This document shows, piece after piece, positions 7,349-15,257 of a stretch of DNA of 41,219 nt (its first letter is position 1; every line of letters begins with the position of its first letter). This DNA is from JBFMFR01 sp040752025. Its GTDB lineage: Bacteria; Chloroflexota; Anaerolineae; Anaerolineales; UBA4823. The notes beneath the pieces are model-generated. The model was not told where the DNA came from. It did not search any database and saw nothing but the letters and a program-made list of their open reading frames with translations. Position numbers and translations under genes: made by a program. Where the stretch lies: NCBI GenBank assembly GCA_040752025.1, contig JBFMFR010000061.1, positions 1-41,219 of the forward strand, written 5' to 3'.

Positions 7349-8038
7349 TCAACGGTTGGCGCGCTTTGCCAGCCCTTCCGGGTCGAGCAGAAGGATGGAT
7401 TGTTTCTCCACCTTGAGCAAGTTCTCTGCCTCGAGCGTCTTCAAGGCCCGGCTGAGTACGTCGCGCACGGTCCCCAGGCGCACCGCCATCTCGTCAAAAG
7501 TTGTCCACTCGCGGCGTGGAACGATCAGATTTCCATCGCGGAATTCGGCGTTCTGCAGCAGGGTATGCGCCAGGCGCGCCTCCACGCTGCGCAGTGAAAG
7601 GTCTTCGACCAGGTTGACGTAATGCAGCACGCGCTCCCCCAAATGACGGATGACGGCCAGGGCCAGGTCTGGATAGCGCGGGATCAAATCCAGGACCGTT
7701 TGGGCGGGGATAGCCCAAACCTTCACGGTTTCCAGGGCCACAACGGTGCCCGGATAGGGCCGGCCGGTGAACGCGGCAATATCGCCGAAGATTTCAACCG
7801 GACGGAGGAATAGCATGGCCTGCTCGCGCCCATCCTGTGTCATGCGCGTAGCCTTGATCCAGCCTGATTCCAGAACAAAAACCGATTCGGCTGGCTCGCC
7901 CTCGATGTAGATCACCTGGCCGGCGTTGAAATGGCGGTGGATGGCTGCATCTGCCAGAGCTTGCTGGGTTTCTTCTGACAGGCGGTCGAGCTGGGGTATG
8001 CGTTGCAGCGTTTTTTTGAAATGGGCAAAGTCATGCAT
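7349..8038 (-). CDS. Crp/Fnr-family transcriptional regulator without cysteines
   Basis: A 229-residue two-domain regulator. Residues 15-130 form the cyclic-nucleotide-like beta-roll (FNAGQVIYIEGEPAESVFVL, GDIAAFTGRPYPGTV). Residues about 140-225 carry the dimer helix and winged helix-turn-helix (TFDEMAVRLGTVRDVLSRAL). The recognition helix has R192, D193, S196 and R197, combining the Arg of CRP with the Ser-Arg of FNR. There is no cysteine in the protein, so it cannot hold an FNR-type iron-sulfur cluster. A heme or small-ligand sensor like DNR is possible. It is six bases downstream of a lipoprotein gene and upstream of the oxidase-like cluster, which it probably controls (inference). Confidence 0.9.
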   Translation of the reverse strand: MHDFAHFKKTLQRIPQLDRLSEETQQALADAAIHRHFNAGQVIYIEGEPAESVFVLESGWIKATRMTQDGREQAMLFLRPVEIFGDIAAFTGRPYPGTVVALETVKVWAIPAQTVLDLIPRYPDLALAVIRHLGERVLHYVNLVEDLSLRSVEARLAHTLLQNAEFRDGNLIVPRREWTTFDEMAVRLGTVRDVLSRALKTLEAENLLKVEKQSILLLDPEGLAKRANR

Positions 8039-8043
8039 CTATT

Positions 8044-8466
8044 CTATTTCAAGCGACTTGTGAAGATAATTTCGTTTTCGTTGATCACGACCGAGGCGAT
8101 TTCATAACCCTCATCGGGCAGGATGGTTTCCGTCTTCAGTTCCTCGTTCTGATCAGCGTATTTCTCGACGGACAGCTCATTCCCGCTGGCGATGAACTTG
8201 CTGATTTGGAAGAAAGCCACCCCGTTCTCAATCTCGATGATCAGGTCGAGGACAACATCTTCGCCGTCTACCACGCCCGTGCAGACCACTTTGCCGGGCG
8301 CCAACTGAACGTCCAGGTTGTATTCCGAGCAAAGCTGGGTTTCCTGGATGAACTCGGCTTCCGTGACGGTCTGCTGGATCTCTTTGGGCTGGCCGCAGGC
8401 GCTCAGGCTGGCGGCAATTAGGAGCAGGGCAAATAGAACTCTGGCAATACCGGTGTGTTTCTTCAC
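8044..8466 (-). CDS. Small lipoprotein, unknown function
   Basis: A 140-residue protein with a basic start, a hydrophobic stretch and a lipobox (LSACGQ, lipidated Cys near residue 24). The mature part is acidic and strand-rich, with two further cysteines (C47 and C62, by count) that could form a disulfide outside the cell. The start is the GTG at 8466 with AAAGGAGA upstream. It is the first gene before the Crp/Fnr regulator and is separated from it by five bases, so the two are probably co-transcribed. No family was recognised. Confidence 0.65.
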   Translation of the reverse strand: MKKHTGIARVLFALLLIAASLSACGQPKEIQQTVTEAEFIQETQLCSEYNLDVQLAPGKVVCTGVVDGEDVVLDLIIEIENGVAFFQISKFIASGNELSVEKYADQNEELKTETILPDEGYEIASVVINENEIIFTSRLK

Positions 8467-8576
8467 GCTGGCTCTCCTTTCAACTCAACTAGATCTGGAA
8501 CAGGGTGAGTTTACGGCATCATACAAAATACCGCAAATCCTGGCAGTCTGTGTTGGAGAGCCACGACTGGATGGAT

Positions 8577-8593
8577 GTAGGGAGCATCCCTAC
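8577..8593. repeat. Short hairpin GTAGGG-N5-CCCTAC
   Basis: A six-pair stem about 35 bases past the stop of the GNAT gene, in a 161-base gap that otherwise holds only the leader of the lipoprotein gene. No T-run follows, so termination is uncertain. Confidence 0.25.
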
Positions 8594-8627
8594 CTGCCTG
8601 CGAAGTTGCACATGGCGCGAGGCTGAT

Positions 8628-9296
8628 TTACGGCGCGATTATACCACTGTCGGTTAACCGCTTTCCGAAGATCGTCTCGGTGACCTGCAGCCACTCGTAG
8701 CCGGTGTGCAGGCGCCAGTTGAACTGCCCCAGCTCTTCCAGGCCCAGTTTGCGGTAGAAGGCCATGCCCAGGTGGTGGTACGAAGAGGCGAACAGGTGGT
8801 AGCCCGGCACGCCCTTTTGCTGCAAGTAACTGGCGTAGCGCGCCATCAGCGCCGCGCCGATGCCCTGGCGGCGGAAGGCGGGCAGCACGCCGATGTGCAG
8901 GTGGGCGGGGTACTGCCGCCGGTCGAAGGCGGGGGCAACAACCTGGCGGTCAGCCCATTCGGTGCGGATGATCGCGCCCAGCCAACCCGGCCAGCCGTAA
9001 GCCCCCGCCAGGCAGCGCAGCGCCAGGTAGGGGCGGATGCGGCGCGAGTAGTAGCGCTCGTGGCGGCGCGTGTCCACGGCGCCTAGCAGCGCGCCAACGA
9101 CCTGGCCGCGCGCCTCGGCGACGAACAGGCTCTCTGGCTCAGACTGCGTGTAGTAATAGGACGATTCGTCCGCCAGGTAGGCGTGCATGCGCGGATACTG
9201 GCGCAGCAGGCGCGGCCGGGCGAACTCGTCATCGCCGTAGATGGCGCGCACGCCCGGCAGATCGGCGGGCTGGTAGGGGCGGATGGTGAAGCCCAC
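8628..9296 (-). CDS. GNAT-family N-acetyltransferase
   Basis: A 222-residue protein with the acetyl-CoA pyrophosphate-binding motif RRQGIGAAL following a LHIGVLPAF strand, then a helix and ASSYHHLGMAFYRKLGLEEL, the usual motif A/B order of GNAT enzymes. The N-terminal GFTIRPYQPADLPGVRAIY is also typical. The substrate cannot be predicted. The GTG start at 9296 lies two bases beyond the asd stop with GGAGAG upstream, so it is co-transcribed with asd and shares its SAM-riboswitch control. Confidence 0.85.
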   Translation of the reverse strand: MGFTIRPYQPADLPGVRAIYGDDEFARPRLLRQYPRMHAYLADESSYYYTQSEPESLFVAEARGQVVGALLGAVDTRRHERYYSRRIRPYLALRCLAGAYGWPGWLGAIIRTEWADRQVVAPAFDRRQYPAHLHIGVLPAFRRQGIGAALMARYASYLQQKGVPGYHLFASSYHHLGMAFYRKLGLEELGQFNWRLHTGYEWLQVTETIFGKRLTDSGIIAP

Positions 9297-9298
9297 GC

Positions 9299-10363
9299 TT
9301 AGCTCTCCAGATATCCTTGCGCCAGCAAAAGCTCGGCGTTATGAATGGCGCCGCCAGCGGCCCCGCGCACAGTGTTGTGGCCGAGCAGGACGAGCTTGAT
9401 GTCGAAGAGCGGGCAGGGCCGCACGCGACCGACCAGCACCGCCATGCCCCGCTGCGTTTCCACGTCGCGGGCCGGCTGCGGGCTGTCCGGTTCCCGGCGC
9501 ACGATCACTGGCCGGGCCGGTGTGCTGGGCAGGCCGGCGACGGGCTCACCGGCGGAAAAGGTTTCCAGGGCTTCGATCACGGTGGAGGGGTCTGCTGGCT
9601 GCTCGAATTCCAGCGAAAGGCATTCGGTATGCCCATTCAGCACAGGCACCCGGTTGCACTGGGCGCTGATGCGGAAATCGGCGGGCTGGATGGCTGCCTG
9701 GTCGAATTTTCCCAGCAGTTTGAGCGGCTCGCTTTCGACTTTCTCCTCTTCGCCGTCGATGTAAGGGATCACGTTCCCGAGGATGTCCAGCGAAGCGACG
9801 CCGGGATAGCCGGCCCCGGAGATGGCCTGCATGGTTACCACAGACAAACGCCGCAGGCCAAAGGCATCCTGCAAGGGGCGCAAGACGATCGCCAGGGCAG
9901 TCGTCGAGCAGTTGGCGTTGGTCACGATGAACCCGGGCCAGCCGCGCCCCCGCCGTTGAACGTCGATCAGCCGGGTGTGAGCGGCGTTGACTTCCGGGAT
10001 GAGCAGCGGCGCATCGGCGTCCATGCGATGGGCGGAAGCGTTGGAGCACACCGCATAGCCGGCCTGGGCATAATTCTCCTCCACAGGCCTGGCTTCTTTG
10101 CCAGGCAGGGCCGAAAAGAGCAGGCGGCAGTCCAATTTTGCTGCTGTGTCTGGGCTGATGGCTTTGACTGGCAGGCCTTGCGCGGCGGCGGGCATGGGAG
10201 TCGGCAGCAGCCAGTGGCAGGCGGCGCCATAGGGCTGCCCGGCGGAGCGCTCGGAAGCCAAAACTTGGCTCACTTCGAACCAGGGGTGACCTTCCAGCAG
10301 TTGTACGAAGCGCTGCCCGACCATGCCGGTTGCGCCCAGGATGCCTACGGGGATCTTATTCAT
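9299..10363 (-). CDS. asd: Aspartate-semialdehyde dehydrogenase (archaeal/fungal type)
   Basis: This enzyme converts aspartyl phosphate to aspartate semialdehyde with NADPH, at the branch to methionine, threonine and lysine. The 354-residue product begins NKIPVGILGATGMVGQRF, a nucleotide-binding loop. The catalytic cysteine is C152 in TNANCSTT and the catalytic histidine H244 in LNGHTE. The NANCSTT form and the AISGAGYPGVAS segment mark the archaeal/fungal subclass rather than the E. coli type. I chose the ATG at 10363 because GGAGGAG lies upstream. The open frame to 10480 runs through the riboswitch and is not coding. A SAM-I riboswitch lies in the leader, so expression should fall when S-adenosylmethionine is plentiful. 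Confidence 0.93.
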   Translation of the reverse strand: MNKIPVGILGATGMVGQRFVQLLEGHPWFEVSQVLASERSAGQPYGAACHWLLPTPMPAAAQGLPVKAISPDTAAKLDCRLLFSALPGKEARPVEENYAQAGYAVCSNASAHRMDADAPLLIPEVNAAHTRLIDVQRRGRGWPGFIVTNANCSTTALAIVLRPLQDAFGLRRLSVVTMQAISGAGYPGVASLDILGNVIPYIDGEEEKVESEPLKLLGKFDQAAIQPADFRISAQCNRVPVLNGHTECLSLEFEQPADPSTVIEALETFSAGEPVAGLPSTPARPVIVRREPDSPQPARDVETQRGMAVLVGRVRPCPLFDIKLVLLGHNTVRGAAGGAIHNAELLLAQGYLES

Positions 10364-10396
10364 GGGTTGTTTCGCTCCTCCGGTAATTAAATCAAT

Positions 10397-10420
10397 GCCT
10401 CTCCGGAAAGTTGGAGAGGC
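10397..10420 (-). terminator. Expression-platform hairpin of the SAM riboswitch
   Basis: GCCTCTCC and GGAGAGGC form an eight-pair stem with an eight-base loop, followed on the minus strand by ATTGATTTAATT and then the asd ribosome site. The T-content after the stem is modest, so it may be a weak intrinsic terminator or part of a structure that hides the ribosome site. Its place between the aptamer and asd fits the regulatory arm. Confidence 0.55.
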
Positions 10421-10438
10421 CGTAGATAGAAGCAACGC

Positions 10439-10553
<115 letters not shown>

Positions 10554-10569
10554 TATTTAATTGGGCCGG

Positions 10570-10598
10570 ATGATATCACAGGCAGTCCAGGCTGTCAA
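10570..10598 (-). promoter_or_regulatory. Sigma70-type promoter for the asd transcript
   Basis: On the minus strand a consensus -35 TTGACA (10593-10598) and a -10 TATCAT (10570-10575) are separated by exactly 17 bases. Transcription would begin just upstream of the SAM-I aptamer. This is the best-matching promoter in the window. Confidence 0.85.
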
Positions 10599-10673
10599 AT
10601 CGAATTTCAGGAGAAGTGGAATCTCATCGCGATTTCCCTTGACAAGCCCCCAGGGTTCGCGTAGAATATTTTT

Positions 10674-10710
10674 GCAGTCTCCCGGGTGCCCCCCTCACTC
10701 GGGAGACTGC
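10674..10710. repeat. Palindromic repeat, CAGTCTCCCG family, copy 1
   Basis: GCAGTCTCCCG (10674-10684) and CGGGAGACTGC (10700-10710) form an 11-pair stem around a C-rich loop. The AGTCTCCCG/CGGGAGACT arms are shared with the palindromes at 24891-24923 and 28267-28299. It lies in the 187-base gap between the asd promoter and the YIP1-like gene; nothing else was seen there. Confidence 0.7.
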
Positions 10711-10785
10711 ATTTAAGGGGACGATCACTGACAGCCAATGCCATCACGCCGAGGCCGCATCGGCAGGTTTTCGGTATAAGCCGAT

Positions 10786-11370
10786 TTATTGCAGACCACC
10801 CAGAGCGGCTGCAGCTCCGAAGCCTAAGATACCCAGAATAGCGCCGGCGATGGCGAGGAAGATCATGTTCAGGATGAAGCCGATAATGACGGTGATGATC
10901 GTTTGGACCCAATCCAGGTCGAGGGCTTCTTTGACGGCGATCAGCCAGGCTGCCAGGCTCAGAATGCCTGCCACAATCAACAACGGCGACAGGATACACA
11001 CCAGCCCCGCAGAGATGATGCTGAGGATGCCCACGAAGCCAACGATCTGCCAGACAGAAGCCAGGCCGAGCACGCGCACGACCTCGCCAAAGTTAACGTC
11101 AGCCTTAAAGAAAGTCTTGCCTACCCAGCTAATCACGAAAGCGCTGAGGGCAAAACCAAGCACGGCGAATACTGTGCTGATAATGACGGCGAAGATCCAG
11201 CCTACCACGCCACTGGAGGCCAACACGCCGGCCTGGCTGCCAATCTGGTTCAGGAAGCTGAAAACAGCCACCAACATCCAGGCGGTTGAAGTGAAACTTT
11301 CGTCTTTCTCTACTTCGGCATACACTTCCTTGCGGAACATGTAGGCGCCCATAATACGGTTCATTAACAT
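10786..11370 (-). CDS. YIP1-like integral membrane protein
   Basis: A 194-residue protein with an amphipathic start (NRIMGAYMFRKEVYAEVEKD) followed by about five hydrophobic segments, the layout of bacterial Yip1-domain proteins. The ATG at 11370 has GGAGG five bases upstream, so the longer frame to 11544 is not used. The C-terminus is Gly/Ala-rich. Function in bacteria is unknown for this family. It stands alone on the minus strand with no operon partner in view. Confidence 0.65.
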   Translation of the reverse strand: MLMNRIMGAYMFRKEVYAEVEKDESFTSTAWMLVAVFSFLNQIGSQAGVLASSGVVGWIFAVIISTVFAVLGFALSAFVISWVGKTFFKADVNFGEVVRVLGLASVWQIVGFVGILSIISAGLVCILSPLLIVAGILSLAAWLIAVKEALDLDWVQTIITVIIGFILNMIFLAIAGAILGILGFGAAAALGGLQ

Positions 11371-11477
11371 GTGATCCTCCTGGCAAAAGATTGAATGGAA
11401 AAGGTTGAGATAGTCACGCGATATACCTAACACTGCCATGCTGAAAAGGTTACGCCGGAATAACGCAAGACGATCTC

Positions 11478-11741
11478 TTATGTGCGATAGTTCTGCAGTT
11501 CTTCGCGCACCACCCGGCGCAGGATTTGCTCCAATGGCTCGCATTGCAGGAAAATGTATTCGCGCAAAGCCTGGTTGATCAGGGTCTGGTAATTCCCGCC
11601 ACCCTGGGCCTCAACCTGTTGGTGGAACCAGTCGATCACTTCTTCGTCCAGGCGGATGGTGATGCGCGTCTTGCCGATGGGCGCAGGATTGACTGCGCCG
11701 CGCTTGCCCTTGCTGAAATCATATTCTTCTTTCATACTCAC
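11478..11741 (-). CDS. BrnA-like antitoxin, ribbon-helix-helix; no toxin beside it
   Basis: An 87-residue protein. It contains KGKRGAV, then TRITIRLDEEVIDWFHQQVE and GGGNYQTLINQALREYI, which match the BrnA/CopG-type ribbon-helix-helix antitoxins. These dimerise, repress their own operon and neutralise the BrnT ribonuclease. BrnT is normally encoded just upstream, but the 60 bases upstream here contain no gene and the next gene is a long secreted protein. The start is GTG at 11741 or ATG at 11735; neither has a strong ribosome site. Confidence 0.8.
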   Translation of the reverse strand: MSMKEEYDFSKGKRGAVNPAPIGKTRITIRLDEEVIDWFHQQVEAQGGGNYQTLINQALREYIFLQCEPLEQILRRVVREELQNYRT

Positions 11742-11802
11742 GGTTTTATTACCAAACAGGAATCGGCATATTCAGCGAGAGTGCTGTCGGCCATACCGCC
11801 GG

Positions 11803-13887
11803 TTACTCCAGAACCGGGGGCGGATTCATCACCTTGTACATTCCATCCACCCACTGCACGGTGAACCCGAACAGCCATACGGGAGCTTTGATTGCCGGGT
11901 TGGCTGCACAGCAGGTGTTCGAAGCATAGATTGTCTGGTCTTCGAACACCAGATGGACCCAGAACACAAACGCTGTGTCTGAGAGGCTATCTACGTCTAG
12001 GATGTTCCCCACCGGGTAACATGCCAGCAGCCCCGAGCACCAGGAACTCCAGAACTGCTCCGGTTCCCCTTCTAGCGCGGCCATCCTGGCGAAAAAGTCC
12101 GCATGTTCCTGCCGGAGGAATTCAAAACCCTGCATGCCGCCTCCATAGAACGCCGCGGCTTTCGAATATTGCTTCTCGGATAACAGGTAAAGAAATGAAA
12201 TCAGGGCTTGCCTGGCCTGTTCTTCCGGCCTGGCCCCTGCCGGCGGCGTTTCCCAGGCTGGCGCTATCACGCTCATGGGCGTCGGGGTAGGGTAGTCGAA
12301 AGGAGTAGGCGTGGGTAACCTGTCGAGTTCAGCCTGCCACCCTACCTGCACAATCACAACCTCCTGATCCTGCGTCGAAACCAGAACGTAAAGTTCTCCA
12401 TCTGGCCCTACCGTCATTTCGCTAAAGTACACATCAGTCCAAGAACTAATGCTGCGCGGGCTTTCCGGGACTCGCGCCATGCCGAGCAGCGCGCCTTCCA
12501 GGCTGTAATGCCGTACATGCGCTTCGCCGCCAGGGCCCATGTATAGATAAACGCTCCCGTCGGGCGCCACCCCAATGATTTCCGTATTATATATTTCGTC
12601 TCCTTGCAAAGCAATTTCCCTCTCGTCGATCCACACAGCCCAGCGCCCGGCGGTTGATTTTGGCATCCTGATTCGATAGCGATGGCCGTAGGCTTCATAG
12701 GCCGCATCCTGTCCGAACGCAACCTGGCCCCCACTCCACTGCAAAGCCACGTAATCCGTCCCGCTGTGCCGTTCCAGGAACAAGGACCCATTTTCGTTGA
12801 GGCTCAACCCTGTCAGAAACCAATCCACAATCCTCTCCGGAGGGGGAACGCTGATCATTTGGTAGGCTGCTGGCAAAGGCAGCAGCCAGTGTGCGTTGCC
12901 GGTCAAATCGTACGAAAGAATGGTTTTGAGATGCCCTTTGCGCCCTTCCGCTTTGCCCAATGCCCATACCCGTTCTGCACTGGCGACAATGTCGATTGGA
13001 TAGTGCAGCGGGCTCGCCGGGAATTGGTGCAGGACTTCTCCTGCCTGGCTGAGATGGATCAGGCGAAGGTTGCTTTGGGTGATATCGAAGAACCAATAGC
13101 TGCCATCGGGAGCAATTGTGAAGGCTGGCGAGCCCCACAAACTCCACCGGCTGAGTTGGTCTGACCGCCAGGTTAGTTTGTCAACGTTATGGATGCGCAA
13201 GACGATCTCGTGCCCATCGAATACTTCCCCTGGCTCTGGCAAAGGGGTTGCGGCCGTTTCTGGAGCCACCCACTCGCCCAATGCCATGGGTGTGACCCAG
13301 GCATAATTGACAAATTGCCGCGCCGATACATCGAAATACAACGTGTACCCCTGATCGGTTGCCAGGACCAAAAGATTGCCTTTGTAGTCGATAATCGTAA
13401 TCGCCCCCAGTTTTTGCGGCGACAGGAACTTCAGCCGGCTTCCAACATTTTCTGGGAGCACGTATACCACACCTTGGGATGGATCGTTTCTCAGGTAGCC
13501 TGTATAAACGGTGGTATAAGAACCTCCGATCTTCCCGGTCCATAACCACTCGTATATGTACGCCTCACGTTCCAGGTAGCGAACATAATCGACATCTCTA
13601 TAAAACCCCGTTGGCCTGGTCGCTGTTGGCAGTGGCGTCGATGCGAATGCCTGTGCTGTGGCCTGCGCTGCAAGGGTTTGCTTTAGAGAGAAAACCTGGG
13701 TTGGATTCTCGCCCGGTCTTGCGGCCTGAGTGGCATGCCATTCGGAGTAACCTGCCCTGGGTGTGATCGTTGGGCGCGAGTTCTCGGCGTGAATGGCCTG
13801 CCTTTTCAGCATGACGCCCACGATGATGGCCAGAATCACTGCAAATACTGCCAGAGAAGCGAAAGCGCGGCTCTTTTGGGTAGACAT
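11803..13887 (-). CDS. Secreted or membrane-anchored beta-propeller-like protein with NTF2-like tail
   Basis: A 694-residue protein. Residues 8-28 form a signal anchor, followed by a Thr/Pro/Ala-rich linker to about residue 95. The long middle has repeated strands with Tyr/Trp turns and PDGS-type loops (APDGSYWFF, APDGSVYLY, GPDGELYVL), which suggests a propeller. After a second Pro/Thr linker (PTPTPFDYPTPTP) the last 140 residues begin ARQALISFLYLLSEKQYSKA, as in NTF2-like/DUF4878-type domains, and hold several cysteines. A role outside the cell as a binding or sensing protein is likely but not defined. No family was named with confidence. Confidence 0.7.
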   Translation of the reverse strand: MSTQKSRAFASLAVFAVILAIIVGVMLKRQAIHAENSRPTITPRAGYSEWHATQAARPGENPTQVFSLKQTLAAQATAQAFASTPLPTATRPTGFYRDVDYVRYLEREAYIYEWLWTGKIGGSYTTVYTGYLRNDPSQGVVYVLPENVGSRLKFLSPQKLGAITIIDYKGNLLVLATDQGYTLYFDVSARQFVNYAWVTPMALGEWVAPETAATPLPEPGEVFDGHEIVLRIHNVDKLTWRSDQLSRWSLWGSPAFTIAPDGSYWFFDITQSNLRLIHLSQAGEVLHQFPASPLHYPIDIVASAERVWALGKAEGRKGHLKTILSYDLTGNAHWLLPLPAAYQMISVPPPERIVDWFLTGLSLNENGSLFLERHSGTDYVALQWSGGQVAFGQDAAYEAYGHRYRIRMPKSTAGRWAVWIDEREIALQGDEIYNTEIIGVAPDGSVYLYMGPGGEAHVRHYSLEGALLGMARVPESPRSISSWTDVYFSEMTVGPDGELYVLVSTQDQEVVIVQVGWQAELDRLPTPTPFDYPTPTPMSVIAPAWETPPAGARPEEQARQALISFLYLLSEKQYSKAAAFYGGGMQGFEFLRQEHADFFARMAALEGEPEQFWSSWCSGLLACYPVGNILDVDSLSDTAFVFWVHLVFEDQTIYASNTCCAANPAIKAPVWLFGFTVQWVDGMYKVMNPPPVLE

Positions 13888-13952
13888 AAGAGAGCGTCTG
13901 GTACCTGATGAGAATCATACCATGAATGCGGGAGGTTGTAGCTGGTCATAAA

Positions 13953-13982
13953 CAGGGCGCGGATATTGCTTGCCGCGCCCTG
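13953..13982 (-). terminator. GC-rich hairpin after the 14066-14563 gene
   Basis: CAGGGCGCGG and CCGCGCCCTG make a perfect ten-pair stem with a ten-base loop, followed on the minus strand by TTTATGA. It lies about 85 bases past the lipoprotein stop and before the next minus-strand gene ends. The short T-run makes it a moderate terminator candidate. Confidence 0.5.
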
Positions 13983-14065
13983 CTGCGAATATTCAATTGT
14001 GCGATGATTTCATCGTCTTTTCGCCTGTATAACCCCCAGGCGATTCATTATGGATTATGGCTGCC

Positions 14066-14563
14066 TCAGTTGTTGTTGAGCGAAACGATTAGATAGGCCT
14101 GGGCGGCATCCGGCGATTCCTTTAGCCGGAAGATGGTGAAGACCTGCTTGTTCTTCGACCACATGGTGGTCTTGACCATCTCGTTGGCCTGGTTGGCGGC
14201 CTCCAACGCCTGGCTGGCGATGTCGCCGCCGATGCCGCCCATGCCGCTGGCCCAACCGGCGGCCTTGAGTTCTTTGTCGTAGAAGGCCTTGACCGCCTCC
14301 CATGAGCCGTCCGCCGGCAGGCGGTAGACCTTCTGCTCGATGCTGCCGCCCACGCCCATGCTCTTGCGCAGCGAAGCATCCTGCTCCATGTTCTTGGCCA
14401 GCGTGTCGGCGATCGGGTCTTCGCCCGCCTTCAGCTCGACCGCGCCGGGGTAGACCGGCAGTTCGGCAGTGGTGGCAGGCTTACCGCCGCACGCGCCGGA
14501 AACGACCAACAGCAATAACGCCAGGAACAGCATCCAGACTTTGGAAACCGATTTGTTATTCAT
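14066..14563 (-). CDS. Lipoprotein, unknown function
   Basis: A 165-residue lipoprotein: hydrophobic run then SGACGG (lipidated Cys near residue 25). The mature part includes ELPVYPGAVEL, VYRLPADGSWEAVKAFYDKEL and QVFTIFRLKE. The YPGA...W..V..FY motif order is common in uncharacterised Chloroflexota lipoproteins with a small alpha/beta domain. I chose the ATG at 14563 because GGAGGT lies seven bases upstream. The upstream extension to 14653 lacks a signal. No function was recognised. Confidence 0.75.
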   Translation of the reverse strand: MNNKSVSKVWMLFLALLLLVVSGACGGKPATTAELPVYPGAVELKAGEDPIADTLAKNMEQDASLRKSMGVGGSIEQKVYRLPADGSWEAVKAFYDKELKAAGWASGMGGIGGDIASQALEAANQANEMVKTTMWSKNKQVFTIFRLKESPDAAQAYLIVSLNNN

Positions 14564-14701
14564 GTTCGTACCTCCAGAAGCAATAGAGACCCAACTAGAA
14601 TAGGCCGGCGCGCACAACCTCACCGGGCTGCGAATATCGACCATTAAGGTCAATTATATCAGGATATGACCGGATGTGCCAGGCCCAATTTGTATCGAAC
14701 C

Positions 14702-14730
14702 TTTGATCGCACCTGTGCTTGGGATATAAT
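14702..14730 (+). promoter_or_regulatory. Promoter for the 14827-15204 membrane-protein gene
   Basis: A consensus -10 TATAAT (14725-14730) with TTTGAT at 14702-14707 at 17-base spacing, on the plus strand about 95 bases before the ATG. It also separates the divergent lipoprotein gene. Confidence 0.6.
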
Positions 14731-14826
14731 AGGCGTGAACGACTGCCGGAAGTGCGGCCAAACCCGGATTCAGACCGGTCCCTTACTTCCTGATTCTTTT
14801 TTCTGTTGGGCGCGGAGGGCGAAAGC

Positions 14827-15204
14827 ATGAACACATTCCACAAAGCGATCTTTTACATCTATGGCATTGTGTGCCTGGTCACCGGGGCGCTGCTGCTGGC
14901 GGCGCCGGGGCGTTTCCTGGGACTGTTTGGCTGGGAGCCGGTTGATCCGCTGATTTCACGCATTTTGGGCGCGGCGCTGCTGGGCATGGCCTGGGGGAGC
15001 TGGCGGGCTGTGCGCGCCGGCGAAACCAGGCTGGCGGTCGTGCTGGCAGAGATTTTCATGGCTTTCAGCCTCTTGAGCAGCGCGGGATTGCTGCGCCACC
15101 TATTGAATGCCGGCTACCCGTTCATGGTGTGGTTCTTGTGCGCCGTGCTGGTCATCTTCGGCGTGCTGTGGGTGGTCGCCTGGCTGCAACTGCGTAAGAC
15201 CTAA
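14827..15204 (+). CDS. Small four-span membrane protein
   Basis: A 125-residue protein with four hydrophobic segments (about residues 8-28, 40-60, 66-86 and 96-118). It ends in a basic tail. The ATG at 14827 has GGAGG eight bases upstream and is preferred over the TTG at 14806. It resembles generic DUF-type membrane proteins with an FLGLFGWEP loop; no family was named. It may be co-transcribed with ltrA 35 bases downstream. Confidence 0.7.
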   Translation: MNTFHKAIFYIYGIVCLVTGALLLAAPGRFLGLFGWEPVDPLISRILGAALLGMAWGSWRAVRAGETRLAVVLAEIFMAFSLLSSAGLLRHLLNAGYPFMVWFLCAVLVIFGVLWVVAWLQLRKT

Positions 15205-15212
15205 CCGCTTGC

Positions 15213-15257
15213 GCAGAGCTTGCCCCTAAGGCGCGGGGGATGTCTGCCACAGCAAGA
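15213..15257. repeat. Copy A of a 45-base direct repeat, remnant of a WD40 gene 3' end
   Basis: This stretch matches 16469-16513 at 39 of 45 positions by eye. Read on the minus strand it encodes LLWQ, then TSPAP and a TAG stop, as does the real end of the WD40 lipoprotein (LLWQ-IPPAP-stop). It overlaps the first codons of ltrA. The simplest reading is a duplicated WD40-gene terminus left behind by rearrangement. Confidence 0.6.
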
